A stretch of DNA of 26,765 bases, taken from assembly GCA_003551455.1 (NCBI GenBank), contig PUMR01000074.1, forward strand, positions 1 to 26,765, read 5' to 3'. The DNA comes from Mollicutes bacterium. Lineage in GTDB: Bacteria; Bacillota_I; Bacilli_A; Izemoplasmatales; Izemoplasmataceae. Below the pieces are notes generated by a model. It was not told the origin of the DNA. It made no database searches and saw only the letters and a program-made list of their open reading frames with translations. Both the position numbers and the translations under genes were made by a program. Of this stretch, positions 1 through 7,236 are shown piece by piece. Every line of letters starts with the position of its first letter. Positions within the stretch are counted from its first letter, which is position 1.

Positions 1-240
1 ATCGGTGAAAAGGACGACAAGGCGACCCTCTTCGTCAATTTCCAATCCGGCGATACCCGTCTTATCTTCCGGCTCGGGAAGTTGCAGGGTCGCTTCCGAA
101 CCGTCCGTGTAGATGATGGTGACCTCCCCGTTCATCGTGGTGATCTCCTCCACGGTGATATCTTCCCTGCCGCAAGAGGAGAGGGTGTGCATCGCAAACA
201 CGAGTACGAGCGCGATGACCAGTTTCCGCAACAATTCCAT
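1..240 (-). CDS. Small lipoprotein, 3' end outside window (partial)
   Basis: The frame is open from an ATG at 240 to the left edge (80 codons visible, no stop), so the C-terminus is missing. The product starts with a short charged N-terminus, a hydrophobic stretch (residues 7-17) and a lipobox LSSC with the lipidated Cys at residue 23. It is therefore probably an exported protein anchored to the outer face of the membrane. The mature part seen is acidic (GREDITVEEITTMNGEVT and onward), with short beta-strand-like segments. A GGGAGGT ribosome binding site sits just upstream of the ATG, and a strong promoter lies about 70 bases further up. No family was recognised. It is transcribed away from everything else in the window. 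Confidence 0.8.
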   Translation of the reverse strand, partial: MELLRKLVIALVLVFAMHTLSSCGREDITVEEITTMNGEVTIIYTDGSEATLQLPEPEDKTGIAGLEIDEEGRLVVLFTD

Positions 241-308
241 GATTGGTACCTCCCATTTGTTGAGGTTTTCACATATGCGGTACTCCATCGGTGATAAACC
301 TAGTAATC

Positions 309-336
309 ATTATACTATCCGCGAGACACTTTGCAA
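309..336 (-). promoter_or_regulatory. Promoter for the minus-strand lipoprotein gene
   Basis: On the minus strand, TTGCAA (336-331) and a perfect TATAAT (314-309) are separated by 16 bases. The predicted start of transcription is near 302, about 60 bases before the ATG at 240. This is a housekeeping sigma-type promoter. Confidence 0.75.
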
Positions 337-340
337 ACCG

Positions 341-820
341 TATGAAGGGTCTCCTTCTTGATTGTGGCTCTATGATGGAAAGGATCCGAAAAGGCTTGGG
401 CCGCTTGAAAGGATTTTACATGCATGAGGGAGTCCCTCAGATTTTCATCATCAGCAGGGTTGACATCGCTCATATTGGGAAAAGAGAACTCTTATAAACA
501 ACGGATGGATTGCGAAGATTGTGGCTAAAATTTTGAGGAGTACATATAATACTATAATTTAAAATATAATATCCTTAATGTGATAAGTAGTCTTATTTGA
601 ATCGTTTCCCCAGCATTTCGGGTCATAAGTCAAGATGTATCTATTATAAGCTGTCTCGGCATGAAGCCGGTCGACCGATGGGAGCTCCGGGGTCCGAACA
701 AATCTGTCGACGTCCTCACCATATGAAAGCGATCGCTCAGCGAGGGGCTTTAAAGATACTGTTTCTGTGTTCTCCCCCCTCGTCTTGTTTTTCGCATGCG
801 GCACGTGTTCCCATAATTAT
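341..820. other. Intergenic region without a convincing gene
   Basis: Several overlapping short open frames exist here, but none has a ribosome binding site, recognisable domain or consistent codon use. Visible items are a near-perfect 15-base palindrome at 425-439 (TGAGGGA-G-TCCCTCA) and an AT-rich island at 525-600 with three TATAAT hexamers (545, 553, 565), none of which has a well-placed -35 box. Base composition is more AT-rich than the flanking genes. I see no known RNA or mobile element. Confidence 0.5.
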
Positions 821-850
821 TTGCGCAATCATGGTGCTTTCATGTATAAT
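821..850 (+). promoter_or_regulatory. Candidate promoter for the two-helix membrane protein gene
   Basis: TTGCGC at 821-826 and a perfect TATAAT at 845-850 are separated by 18 bases. A start of transcription near 857 would fit translation from the ATG at 928 and would argue against the earlier ATG at 865. Confidence 0.5.
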
Positions 851-927
851 GAGGTAGCGAACAAATGTGCGTACTCGCATATGACAAGATGTTCCGACCC
901 CACAATTTGCAAAACGGGTGGTATTGC

Positions 928-1443
928 ATGCAGCATTTTCGAAAAAGGATCACCATCTGGAATTACATCCGCATATTCCTCTCCGCGTTCATCGCGCTCT
1001 TGATACTCGGAATCACTTCACAAACGGCGGGTTGGCCGTCGGAGAGTTTCACGGACGCTGTCCGGGAGTTCTGGTTTGTGCCCGTGTTCATGGTCCTCTT
1101 CATGGTCTTCTATCATCTTTCCCGAAGAATTTTCGACCGCAACTACGGTGAGCAGGATGAGGCCCAGGACTACTTGGTCCACATGTCGAAAAAGGTCCGC
1201 CGGGACCTCAAGTTCGGAAAAGAAGAGTTCCAGAAGCTCCGTGAGGATGAAACGTTCCAACAGTTCTTCCAGGAGGCCTATGAAATCTTCCAGCAGGGCG
1301 AGACCCCCGATTTGAACTATCGGACGCTCAACACCCGGTTCGAGGAATCCGATTTCGCTTATGAACCCGCCCGACTGATCATCGAGGAGACCAAAGAGCT
1401 ACGCAGGAAATACAAAAAGGACAAAAAGCCCTCCGATTCATAA
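928..1443 (+). CDS. Small membrane protein with two N-terminal helices, unknown function
   Basis: The product has 171 residues from the ATG at 928. A basic start (MQHFRKRITIW) is followed by a hydrophobic helix (about residues 14-32), a short loop with several acidic residues, and a second helix (about 48-66) ending in SRRIFDRNYG. The remaining ~100 residues are hydrophilic, rich in Glu/Lys/Phe/Gln, and probably cytoplasmic and helical. An in-frame ATG at 865, preceded by GAGGT at 851-855, would add 21 residues containing two Cys. I prefer 928 because the TATAAT at 845-850 would otherwise overlap the ribosome binding site, but GGGTGG before 928 is only a moderate site. No domain family was recognised. 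It appears to be a single-gene unit. Confidence 0.75.
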   Translation: MQHFRKRITIWNYIRIFLSAFIALLILGITSQTAGWPSESFTDAVREFWFVPVFMVLFMVFYHLSRRIFDRNYGEQDEAQDYLVHMSKKVRRDLKFGKEEFQKLREDETFQQFFQEAYEIFQQGETPDLNYRTLNTRFEESDFAYEPARLIIEETKELRRKYKKDKKPSDS

Positions 1444-1514
1444 GGCGGACCTGCACCTCATGCCCCTCAACGTGCATTTGATGTCCTTGGGTCGCCCTCT
1501 CAAGCCCAACCATG

Positions 1515-1554
1515 CGGAAACGGGGGAAGACATGACCTATTAAGGCCGTTTCCG
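1515..1554. other. Inverted repeat downstream of the small membrane protein gene
   Basis: CGGAAACGG (1515-1523) is perfectly complementary to CCGTTTCCG (1546-1554) across a 22-base loop. There is no T-run after it, so it is not a standard terminator. It could be an RNA processing or stability hairpin. Confidence 0.3.
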
Positions 1555-1620
1555 TCGTCGTCACTCCAAGAGAAACGTTTAGCGGACAAAACGACTCGGC
1601 CATTAATACCAATCGACACC

Positions 1621-1649
1621 TTTACCGAGCGGAGCCGGTGGTGTATAAT
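1621..1649 (+). promoter_or_regulatory. Upstream promoter (P1) for oppA
   Basis: TTTACC (1621-1626), 17-base spacer, perfect TATAAT (1644-1649). A 6-bp hairpin (AAGAGG/CCTCTT) begins almost at the predicted start. The implied leader before oppA is about 285 bases. Confidence 0.5.
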
Positions 1650-1708
1650 ATGAAGAGGGCAACTCCTCTTGGACCCTTTCCGCAAGGTACACACCCCGAA
1701 TTCCGAGG

Positions 1709-1736
1709 TTGAAAAAAATCCGCCATCATGTATAAT
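1709..1736 (+). promoter_or_regulatory. Downstream promoter (P2) for oppA
   Basis: TTGAAA (1709-1714), 16-base spacer, perfect TATAAT (1731-1736). The implied leader is about 200 bases. It contains the GC-rich stretch 1780-1850 with several possible hairpins, which matches no riboswitch class I could recall. Confidence 0.55.
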
Positions 1737-1943
1737 AATATGTAGCCATGGCCTGACCCATGGTATGAAGTGTAACACCCAAAGGCGCCGAACCGTCCAC
1801 CGGAGGCGCGGCCCCTTACCGCAGGGCGAAAGGACCGCCCGGCGAACATGAAATGTGATATGTGGTCTCCAAGCGGGATATTTGACATAAAGACGGATAC
1901 CCGCGCGGAGTGCATATAAAAACTAAAAAAGGAGAGAAATTGG

Positions 1944-4900
1944 ATGAAAAAAGGATTACTAGTACTGTTGTCCGTCTTCATGCTGGTTGTCGTTACAGCA
2001 TGTAGAGAAGATCCGGATCCCGAATCCATAACCTTGGATCCGGCCGAAGTGACGGTCGGTATCGATGAAACAGTCACCGTCACCGCAACAGTCGAGCCCG
2101 AAGACGCTGACCAGGACGTAACCTGGGAAAGCGCCGATACGACGGTAGCCACCGTGGTTGACGGCGAAATCACCGGCGTCGCTATCGGGACAACAACCAT
2201 CACGGTCACATCACTCGAAGATGAAACTGTGACCGCGTCCTTGTCCGTGGAAGTCACACCCCCCGCCGCGGAAATGACCATCGAGGATGTATGGGCGCTT
2301 GATGATGGCGACGATGCAGACACCATCGGCACCATAACCGCCATCACCGACCACCGCACATTCTTCATCGAGGACGACACCCGTGCCATCGCCGTCTATG
2401 ACGGAGAAGAGGACTACATCGGCGATCTGAACGTCGGTGACCTGGTCCGCGTCCAAGGCGAACGCGACGGCTGGAGCCTCGGCTGGTGGGACAGCGACTA
2501 CAACCTCGAGCAGATTGGCTCCCTCACGGACGTCACTGTCTACTTGTCCGACCAAGACCTGCCCGGCATCGTTGACATCCAGGATGTCGACTGGGGAGAC
2601 GAAGATGCCATGATCGACTACCAGGGGCATCGTGTCAGCGCCACCGGCCTCGTCGTGACCGGCGTGGGTGAAGATGAACACGGCAACATCAACTTCGATG
2701 TCACCCATCCCGACACCGCAGAAGAGGTCCGCATCCGCTATGACAGCCGTCTGCCTGACAGCGAAGCTGCCGCGGCCCACCTCTTGACTTTCGAGGAAGG
2801 CGATCTCGTCGACCTCGTGGGTATCACTCTCGGTTGGTTCGACGGCCCGCAATTCCTCTACTCTGATGCCACTCAGGTCGTCGAGAGTGACGAGGAACTC
2901 GCAGTCAGCATCGACAACCTCCCCGACGAGGACGTATTCATCCTCCCCGGTGAGACTTATCAACTCGAGCCGACCATCGTACCTCCCTTCGCACCCGACG
3001 GCTTCACTTTTGAAAGCGACGACGAAGACAAACTGACCGTTGACGAAAACGGTCTCGTCACCGCCGTAGAAGCCGGCGCCGTAACCGTCACCGTGACTTC
3101 CGTTTATGACACCGATGTCTATGTCGAGGTCGTATTCGAAGTCTCCGAACGGATGCCCGCCACCATCACAGGCCCCGATAGTTTCTTCTGGCCCAAAGGC
3201 GACGCATTCGACGTAGACGACGTCCTGCTCTTTGTCACCGCCGAGGACGACGTTGACGGCGACATCACCGACGAAGTGGAAATCTATGATGACGGCGGTT
3301 TCGACTATGAAACCGAAGCCGACTACGAAGTCGTACTCAAGGTCGAGAACACCTTCGGACTCGAAACCTACTTCACCGTCACCATCCGGGTCCAAGAAGG
3401 AGCACCGGACCTCGTTGAAGGCATCACCGGTCCGATCGACCTCGGTCTGGTCCAGGAACTTCCCTTAGGCTATGAAGAAGAGGAAGAAGGCATGATCACT
3501 TGGGCCATCAGCCCGGGCTTCATTCCTCAAGACGTGACCTTCGAGGACTATGACGAAGACGTTCTCACCGTCGACGAAAACGGCCTCATCACGACCGTGG
3601 GTGTCGGTGAAACGACCATCAACATCGTATCCGTCTACGAACCCTCGATCTACTTCCCCTTCCATGTCGAAGTCGTCGAACCCGCACTTGCCGCACTAGA
3701 CATGGAACTCATCCTGTCAGAAACCGGCTCCGTGACCAAAGCCATCACTCCGGATCTCGCTGCCGGCGAATACACCTTCGAATTCTCCATCGATGACGAC
3801 ACCATCGCCGAAGTCGATGCCGAAGGCAATGTCACCGCCTACAACATCGGCACGGCCGAAATCACCGTGACCGCGAAATCCGACGACTACCCCGATCTTA
3901 CCACGACTCTCGATGTCACAGTGGTCGAACCCGAGATTCACGCACCCGAAGCAGTCGGCATCACGCTCTACATGGATTGGTACGCTGAACAACAAGCAGA
4001 CGATGATCCTGTCGACCTCTATCCCGACACCAAGTCCCAACTCAGCTGGACCGTCGGTTATGAAGGCTTCTGGGCACAAGGCGTGACCTTCGAATCTGAC
4101 GACGAAGACGTAGTCACCGTCGACAAGAACGGCATGCTCACCGCCCACGAAGTAGGCTCGGCGACCATCACCATCACCTCCAAGTACAAACACTTGAGCG
4201 ATGTCAGCACCACTGTCGAAGTCGAAGTCGTGAACCCCGTACCGAGGATCACCCTCCCCGGTCGTATCCAGGTTCTCGCCGGTGAAGAGACCATCGAGTC
4301 TCTGCTCGACATGGCTGTCGCTTACGACTATGTTGACGGCGACATCACCGACGATATCACTGTTGTCGACGACGACGGTTTCGAAACCGATGTCTTCGGC
4401 GATTACGAAATCCAGCTCGAAGTAACCAACAGCCTTGGGGAAACAACAACCGTCATATTCCACGTCGGTGTTGTTGAAGAGAACCCCACCACCTTCCCCT
4501 CCGGCTATTTCAACTTCCGTCTCGCCACGAGCGATATGCGCCACGCCCTCTTCGCTTATGCGGAACGCTACCTCATGGAGACCATGTATGGCGGCATCCC
4601 CGTATTCGCGAACGCAGGCTTCAACATGTACTCTCACCGTCTTGAACTGCCTGTCGACGATTACATCCCCGTCATGGGCTATGGCACATCCTTCGCTGAT
4701 ATGAGCGAAGACGACTCCACCGTCATCATGGACCATGGTGATTACGGAAACGTGGATGAATACACCTATCGTGGACGTCTCGGACAGAACCCCTCCACCC
4801 TGCATCAATGGATCTATGACGACGCGACGAGCTCCGATGTCATCACCATCTTCATGGATGCCCTCTATGCTTTCGTCTTCAATGAGGACAAGACCGGTTA

Positions 4901-6473
4901 CGAGGTCGTACCCTCTATGGCTGCCGATGATCCCGATCCGCAGAACCTCGAAACCCTCGACACCGGCCGTGAGGTCGCGACTATCTGGCAAATCGAAATT
5001 CGCGACGATCTCAAATGGTCGTTCCATGAGGATCTCCAAGACCAAGGCTACACCGAGGAAATCACTGCGCAAGACTTCGTGGACACCTACAAACTTGCCC
5101 TCGACCAAGGCTGGTTCCGGGCGATCGCCGGCGGTGGCGACTTCACCTCCACCCCGCAAGAGATCGTCAACGCTCAAGCCTACTACGATGACGAGGTCGA
5201 ATGGGAAGACGTCGGTATCAACCTCATCGACGAATATACCATCGAGTTCGAATTCGTGAATCCGATGGGCGACTGGGATGTCCGCTACTGGCTCAGCTCC
5301 TTCGTCATGACCCCGATCCATCTCGAGCTCTACGACGATGTCGGCGACCAATACGGCACGAGCGAAGATACCGTCGCCGCCCATGGTCCCTATGTCATGA
5401 CCTATTATGAGCCCGACTCCATCATCCGCTACGAAGCGAACCCGAACTACCACGCGCCTGAAAGATACAACTTCACCCACAGGACTTGGCGGATCATCGA
5501 AGATGCGGAAATCGCCTTCGAAGAATTCCTCCATGGAACCCTCGAAGCAGCAGGCGTACCCGGTGCTCGTTATGAGCAGTTCCAGCATGACCCGAGAATC
5601 CGTCACGTACCCGGTGCGACCACCTTCCGCATCATGATCAACGGCCTCGGCACGGTGGAAAAACAGACAGAACGCTTCCCCAACAGCACCTGGAACCCCG
5701 AGCCGCTCCTCGCCAATGACGACTTCAAGCTGGCCATGTTCTATGCTATTGACCGTGACGAGCTCACCAGCGAAGTTATGGTCACGAGCGAGCCCAACAT
5801 GTACTACTTCAGCGAAGCCTACATGGTCGAGCCTGAAGAAGGTGTCGCCTTCCGTCACCACGCGTGGGGCGACTGGGTAGGCGAAGGTCTGGGCCGCGAC
5901 ACACATGGTTATGTACCCGACAGGGCAACAGCTCTTTGGGAAGACGCCATCAGCGACCTGATCGAAGCTGGCGACTATGATGCTGGCACTGCCGGCGACC
6001 CGACTGTCATCAACCTGATGCTGAATGTCTTCTCCGGAAGCGAATCGCAACTCGCATTCGGTGAATACATCAAGGACACCTTCGAAGATATCTTCGTCTC
6101 TGATGACCATCATATCAAGGTTGAAGTCGAGGTCAGACCGAGACCGTTCCCCGACATCTACTACAACTACATGATGATCGGTGACTTCGATCTCTCGATC
6201 GGCGGTATCAGCGGATCCACCATCGACGCCGCAAGCTTCCTCTACATCTTCTGTGACGACAACCGTGGCGGCTTCACCCTGAACTGGGGCATCGACACCA
6301 CGACCGCCAACATCCAGATCTACTTCGATGATGATGACAACGTTGTGATGGACGCGGAAGATGCCGATTACTCGCAAATGTGGTCTTTCAACGCCCTCGT
6401 CTCCGTATTGAACGGAAGAGCCTACATCCAAGAGGGTGAAGAGATTCCCACAGCCGAGTGGCCGGTAGAATAA
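1944..6473 (+). CDS. oppA: Giant OppA-like peptide-binding lipoprotein with Ig-like and OB-like N-terminal array
   Basis: The product has 1509 residues, against roughly 550-650 for a usual OppA. It starts with a lipoprotein signal (lipobox VTAC, Cys20). By eye the order is: Big2-like domain (about 28-108), two OB-fold-like domains (111-200 and 205-312), Big2 (319-403), DUF5011-like (405-484), three Big2-like domains (489-579, 580-663, 666-764), a second DUF5011-like domain (768-844), then a family 5 solute-binding domain (about 846-1509). The last contains the typical OppA segment AAHGPYVMTYYEPDSIIRYE. It should capture peptides outside the cell and hand them to OppBC. The extracellular array is very Asp/Glu-rich. 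AAGGAG lies 12 bases before the ATG. The gene has its own promoters and a strong terminator, so it is transcribed apart from oppBCDF. That would allow excess binding protein, as is common in Opp systems. Confidence 0.93.
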   Translation: MKKGLLVLLSVFMLVVVTACREDPDPESITLDPAEVTVGIDETVTVTATVEPEDADQDVTWESADTTVATVVDGEITGVAIGTTTITVTSLEDETVTASLSVEVTPPAAEMTIEDVWALDDGDDADTIGTITAITDHRTFFIEDDTRAIAVYDGEEDYIGDLNVGDLVRVQGERDGWSLGWWDSDYNLEQIGSLTDVTVYLSDQDLPGIVDIQDVDWGDEDAMIDYQGHRVSATGLVVTGVGEDEHGNINFDVTHPDTAEEVRIRYDSRLPDSEAAAAHLLTFEEGDLVDLVGITLGWFDGPQFLYSDATQVVESDEELAVSIDNLPDEDVFILPGETYQLEPTIVPPFAPDGFTFESDDEDKLTVDENGLVTAVEAGAVTVTVTSVYDTDVYVEVVFEVSERMPATITGPDSFFWPKGDAFDVDDVLLFVTAEDDVDGDITDEVEIYDDGGFDYETEADYEVVLKVENTFGLETYFTVTIRVQEGAPDLVEGITGPIDLGLVQELPLGYEEEEEGMITWAISPGFIPQDVTFEDYDEDVLTVDENGLITTVGVGETTINIVSVYEPSIYFPFHVEVVEPALAALDMELILSETGSVTKAITPDLAAGEYTFEFSIDDDTIAEVDAEGNVTAYNIGTAEITVTAKSDDYPDLTTTLDVTVVEPEIHAPEAVGITLYMDWYAEQQADDDPVDLYPDTKSQLSWTVGYEGFWAQGVTFESDDEDVVTVDKNGMLTAHEVGSATITITSKYKHLSDVSTTVEVEVVNPVPRITLPGRIQVLAGEETIESLLDMAVAYDYVDGDITDDITVVDDDGFETDVFGDYEIQLEVTNSLGETTTVIFHVGVVEENPTTFPSGYFNFRLATSDMRHALFAYAERYLMETMYGGIPVFANAGFNMYSHRLELPVDDYIPVMGYGTSFADMSEDDSTVIMDHGDYGNVDEYTYRGRLGQNPSTLHQWIYDDATSSDVITIFMDALYAFVFNEDKTGYEVVPSMAADDPDPQNLETLDTGREVATIWQIEIRDDLKWSFHEDLQDQGYTEEITAQDFVDTYKLALDQGWFRAIAGGGDFTSTPQEIVNAQAYYDDEVEWEDVGINLIDEYTIEFEFVNPMGDWDVRYWLSSFVMTPIHLELYDDVGDQYGTSEDTVAAHGPYVMTYYEPDSIIRYEANPNYHAPERYNFTHRTWRIIEDAEIAFEEFLHGTLEAAGVPGARYEQFQHDPRIRHVPGATTFRIMINGLGTVEKQTERFPNSTWNPEPLLANDDFKLAMFYAIDRDELTSEVMVTSEPNMYYFSEAYMVEPEEGVAFRHHAWGDWVGEGLGRDTHGYVPDRATALWEDAISDLIEAGDYDAGTAGDPTVINLMLNVFSGSESQLAFGEYIKDTFEDIFVSDDHHIKVEVEVRPRPFPDIYYNYMMIGDFDLSIGGISGSTIDAASFLYIFCDDNRGGFTLNWGIDTTTANIQIYFDDDDNVVMDAEDADYSQMWSFNALVSVLNGRAYIQEGEEIPTAEWPVE
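3001..4191 (+). repeat. Recently duplicated Big2/DUF5011 coding modules inside oppA
   Basis: Three Big2 copies share near-identical cores: LTVDENGLVTAVEAG (near 3035), LTVDENGLITTVGVG (near 3565) and VTVDKNGMLTAHEVG (near 4115), each preceded by a TFE..D-DED segment. The first and third are each followed by a DUF5011-like domain with the same VDGDITD motif (near 3250 and 4333). A Big2-DUF5011 pair therefore seems to have been duplicated. The DNA is also visibly similar, which points to recent duplication. Confidence 0.75.
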
Positions 6474-6520
6474 CACGGCGACTCGTAACGGGAACCACAT
6501 TCGACCCAAGCAGGTTTCAT

Positions 6521-6558
6521 GAGGCGGCGCTGCCTAAGCGCCGCCTCTTTTCTTTTTT
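6521..6558 (+). terminator. Strong rho-independent terminator of oppA
   Basis: GAGGCGGCGC (6521-6530) pairs perfectly with GCGCCGCCTC (6538-6547) across a 7-base loop, followed by TTTTCTTTTTT. It separates oppA from the oppBCDF run. Confidence 0.95.
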
Positions 6559-6782
6559 AGCCGTCCGGCGCAAAGTGGGCTGCCATGTTCATATCCGCAT
6601 ACGCACCGATTCGCCGGGAACTTTTCGATCAATAAACGGGTATCATTGCGGAACGATTTCTGGCGGACGTCCGGCTGAGATGATGAAGGCTTCATTCCTT
6701 TTACTGTAGCGCCAGAAAAAAGAGGATGCGTAGCAGTGGCACCTTTCGTGATAGTTTTAGGCCACCAATTTTGGTCGATGTC

Positions 6783-6811
6783 TTGTCCTTGACCAAGAAA
6801 TATAGTATAAT
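6783..6811 (+). promoter_or_regulatory. Promoter in the oppA-oppB gap
   Basis: TTGTCC (6783-6788), 17-base spacer, perfect TATAAT (6806-6811). Predicted start is near 6816-6818. It lies more than 400 bases before oppB and is followed by a terminator-like hairpin at 6984. Confidence 0.65.
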
Positions 6812-6815
6812 CACG

Positions 6816-7018
6816 ATGGAACCGGACAAACCGCCCTTCAAAAGTGGATACTCAGTCAAAAAGCCTTGTCAATCCGCAACACTCTCCGCGACAAGACCTC
6901 CGGTCGTTTCTGTGAGTTGATGATGGATGATACGCCGATTTGTACATGCCCCATACCGGAAATGTTTGCGTATGTATGTTCTCAGGCTTCATACATATCC
7001 GTGTGAAGCCTTTTCTTT
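6816..7018 (+). ncRNA. Candidate small RNA or attenuated leader upstream of oppB
   Basis: The interval runs from the predicted start after the TATAAT at 6806-6811 to the T-rich tail of the hairpin at 6984-7011, about 200 bases. Internal pairing includes ATACGC (near 6935) with GCGTAT (near 6970). I could not match it to 6S, SRP, tmRNA, RNase P or a known riboswitch. It is called only from the promoter-terminator pair. Confidence 0.35.
6984..7018 (+). terminator. Rho-independent terminator in the oppB upstream region
   Basis: AGGCTTCA (6984-6991) pairs perfectly with TGAAGCCT (7004-7011) over a 12-base loop, followed by TTTCTTTGT. It could end a small RNA or act as an attenuator in front of oppB. 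Confidence 0.6.
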
Positions 7019-7041
7019 GTAGGTCTGCCACAGAATCCATC

Positions 7042-7061
7042 CCGGTGATGTCATTCACCGG
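7042..7061. promoter_or_regulatory. Inverted repeat upstream of the oppB promoter
   Basis: CCGGTGA (7042-7048) and TCACCGG (7055-7061) are perfect inverted repeats separated by 6 bases, about 40 bases upstream of the -35 box at 7100. It may be a repressor or activator site. No regulator was identified. Confidence 0.35.
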
Positions 7062-7075
7062 TCCAACTGTGAATC

Positions 7076-7088
7076 TGAAACGTTTTCA
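7076..7088 (+). promoter_or_regulatory. cre-like operator half-match upstream of oppB
   Basis: TGAAACGTTTTCA resembles the CcpA cre palindrome TGAAARCGYTTTCA but lacks one base on the left arm. It ends 11 bases before the oppB -35 box, a place where catabolite control would be plausible. Confidence 0.25.
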
Positions 7089-7099
7089 CGGTCATAAAC

Positions 7100-7128
7100 T
7101 TGCACAATCTCTGCAAATCGTATATGAT
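7100..7128 (+). promoter_or_regulatory. Promoter of the oppBCDF operon
   Basis: TTGCAC (7100-7105), 17-base spacer, TATGAT (7123-7128). Predicted start is near 7135, giving a leader of about 100 bases before oppB. Confidence 0.65.
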
Positions 7129-7236
7129 GTAAAAATACTAAAGATGCACGACCATGCATATCAACCTTTTTGTATGAGTGGACGAAAACTGCAACAACAT
7201 TAGCCATAAACCATCACATGAAGGAAGGCGAGGCAC

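Larger units (their letters stand above)
6559..7099 (+). other. Non-coding gap between oppA and oppB with a promoter-terminator pair
   Basis: About 540 bases without a convincing gene. It holds an ATGAAG-G-CTTCAT palindrome (6683-6695), a good promoter (6783-6811), a hairpin with a T-rich tail (6984-7018), a CCGGTGA...TCACCGG inverted repeat (7042-7061) and a cre-like element (7076-7088). The promoter-terminator pair brackets about 200 bases, which could be a small RNA or an attenuated leader. A 34-codon open frame starts at 6816, at the predicted transcription start. It would need leaderless translation, so I do not call it. Confidence 0.5.

Noticed and set aside
460..498. TTGACA (460) with TATAAA (493) as a promoter
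   Set aside because: The spacer is 27 bases, too long for a standard promoter. The same 27-base arrangement before oppA (1882/1915) was rejected for the same reason.
1780..1850. GC-rich oppA leader as a known riboswitch or T-box
   Set aside because: Hairpins can be drawn, but none of the conserved motifs of classes I know is present.
3717..6509. 930-codon open frame antisense to oppA
   Set aside because: It mirrors the strongly biased codons of oppA (GAC/GAA/ACC-rich), giving a Val/Asp/Gly/Phe-rich product with no domain, signal or ribosome binding site. The oppA strand carries clear domains.
6816..6920. 34-codon open frame starting at the predicted transcription start upstream of oppB
   Set aside because: It would need leaderless translation and has no ribosome binding site or recognisable product; the RNA itself is the better hypothesis.
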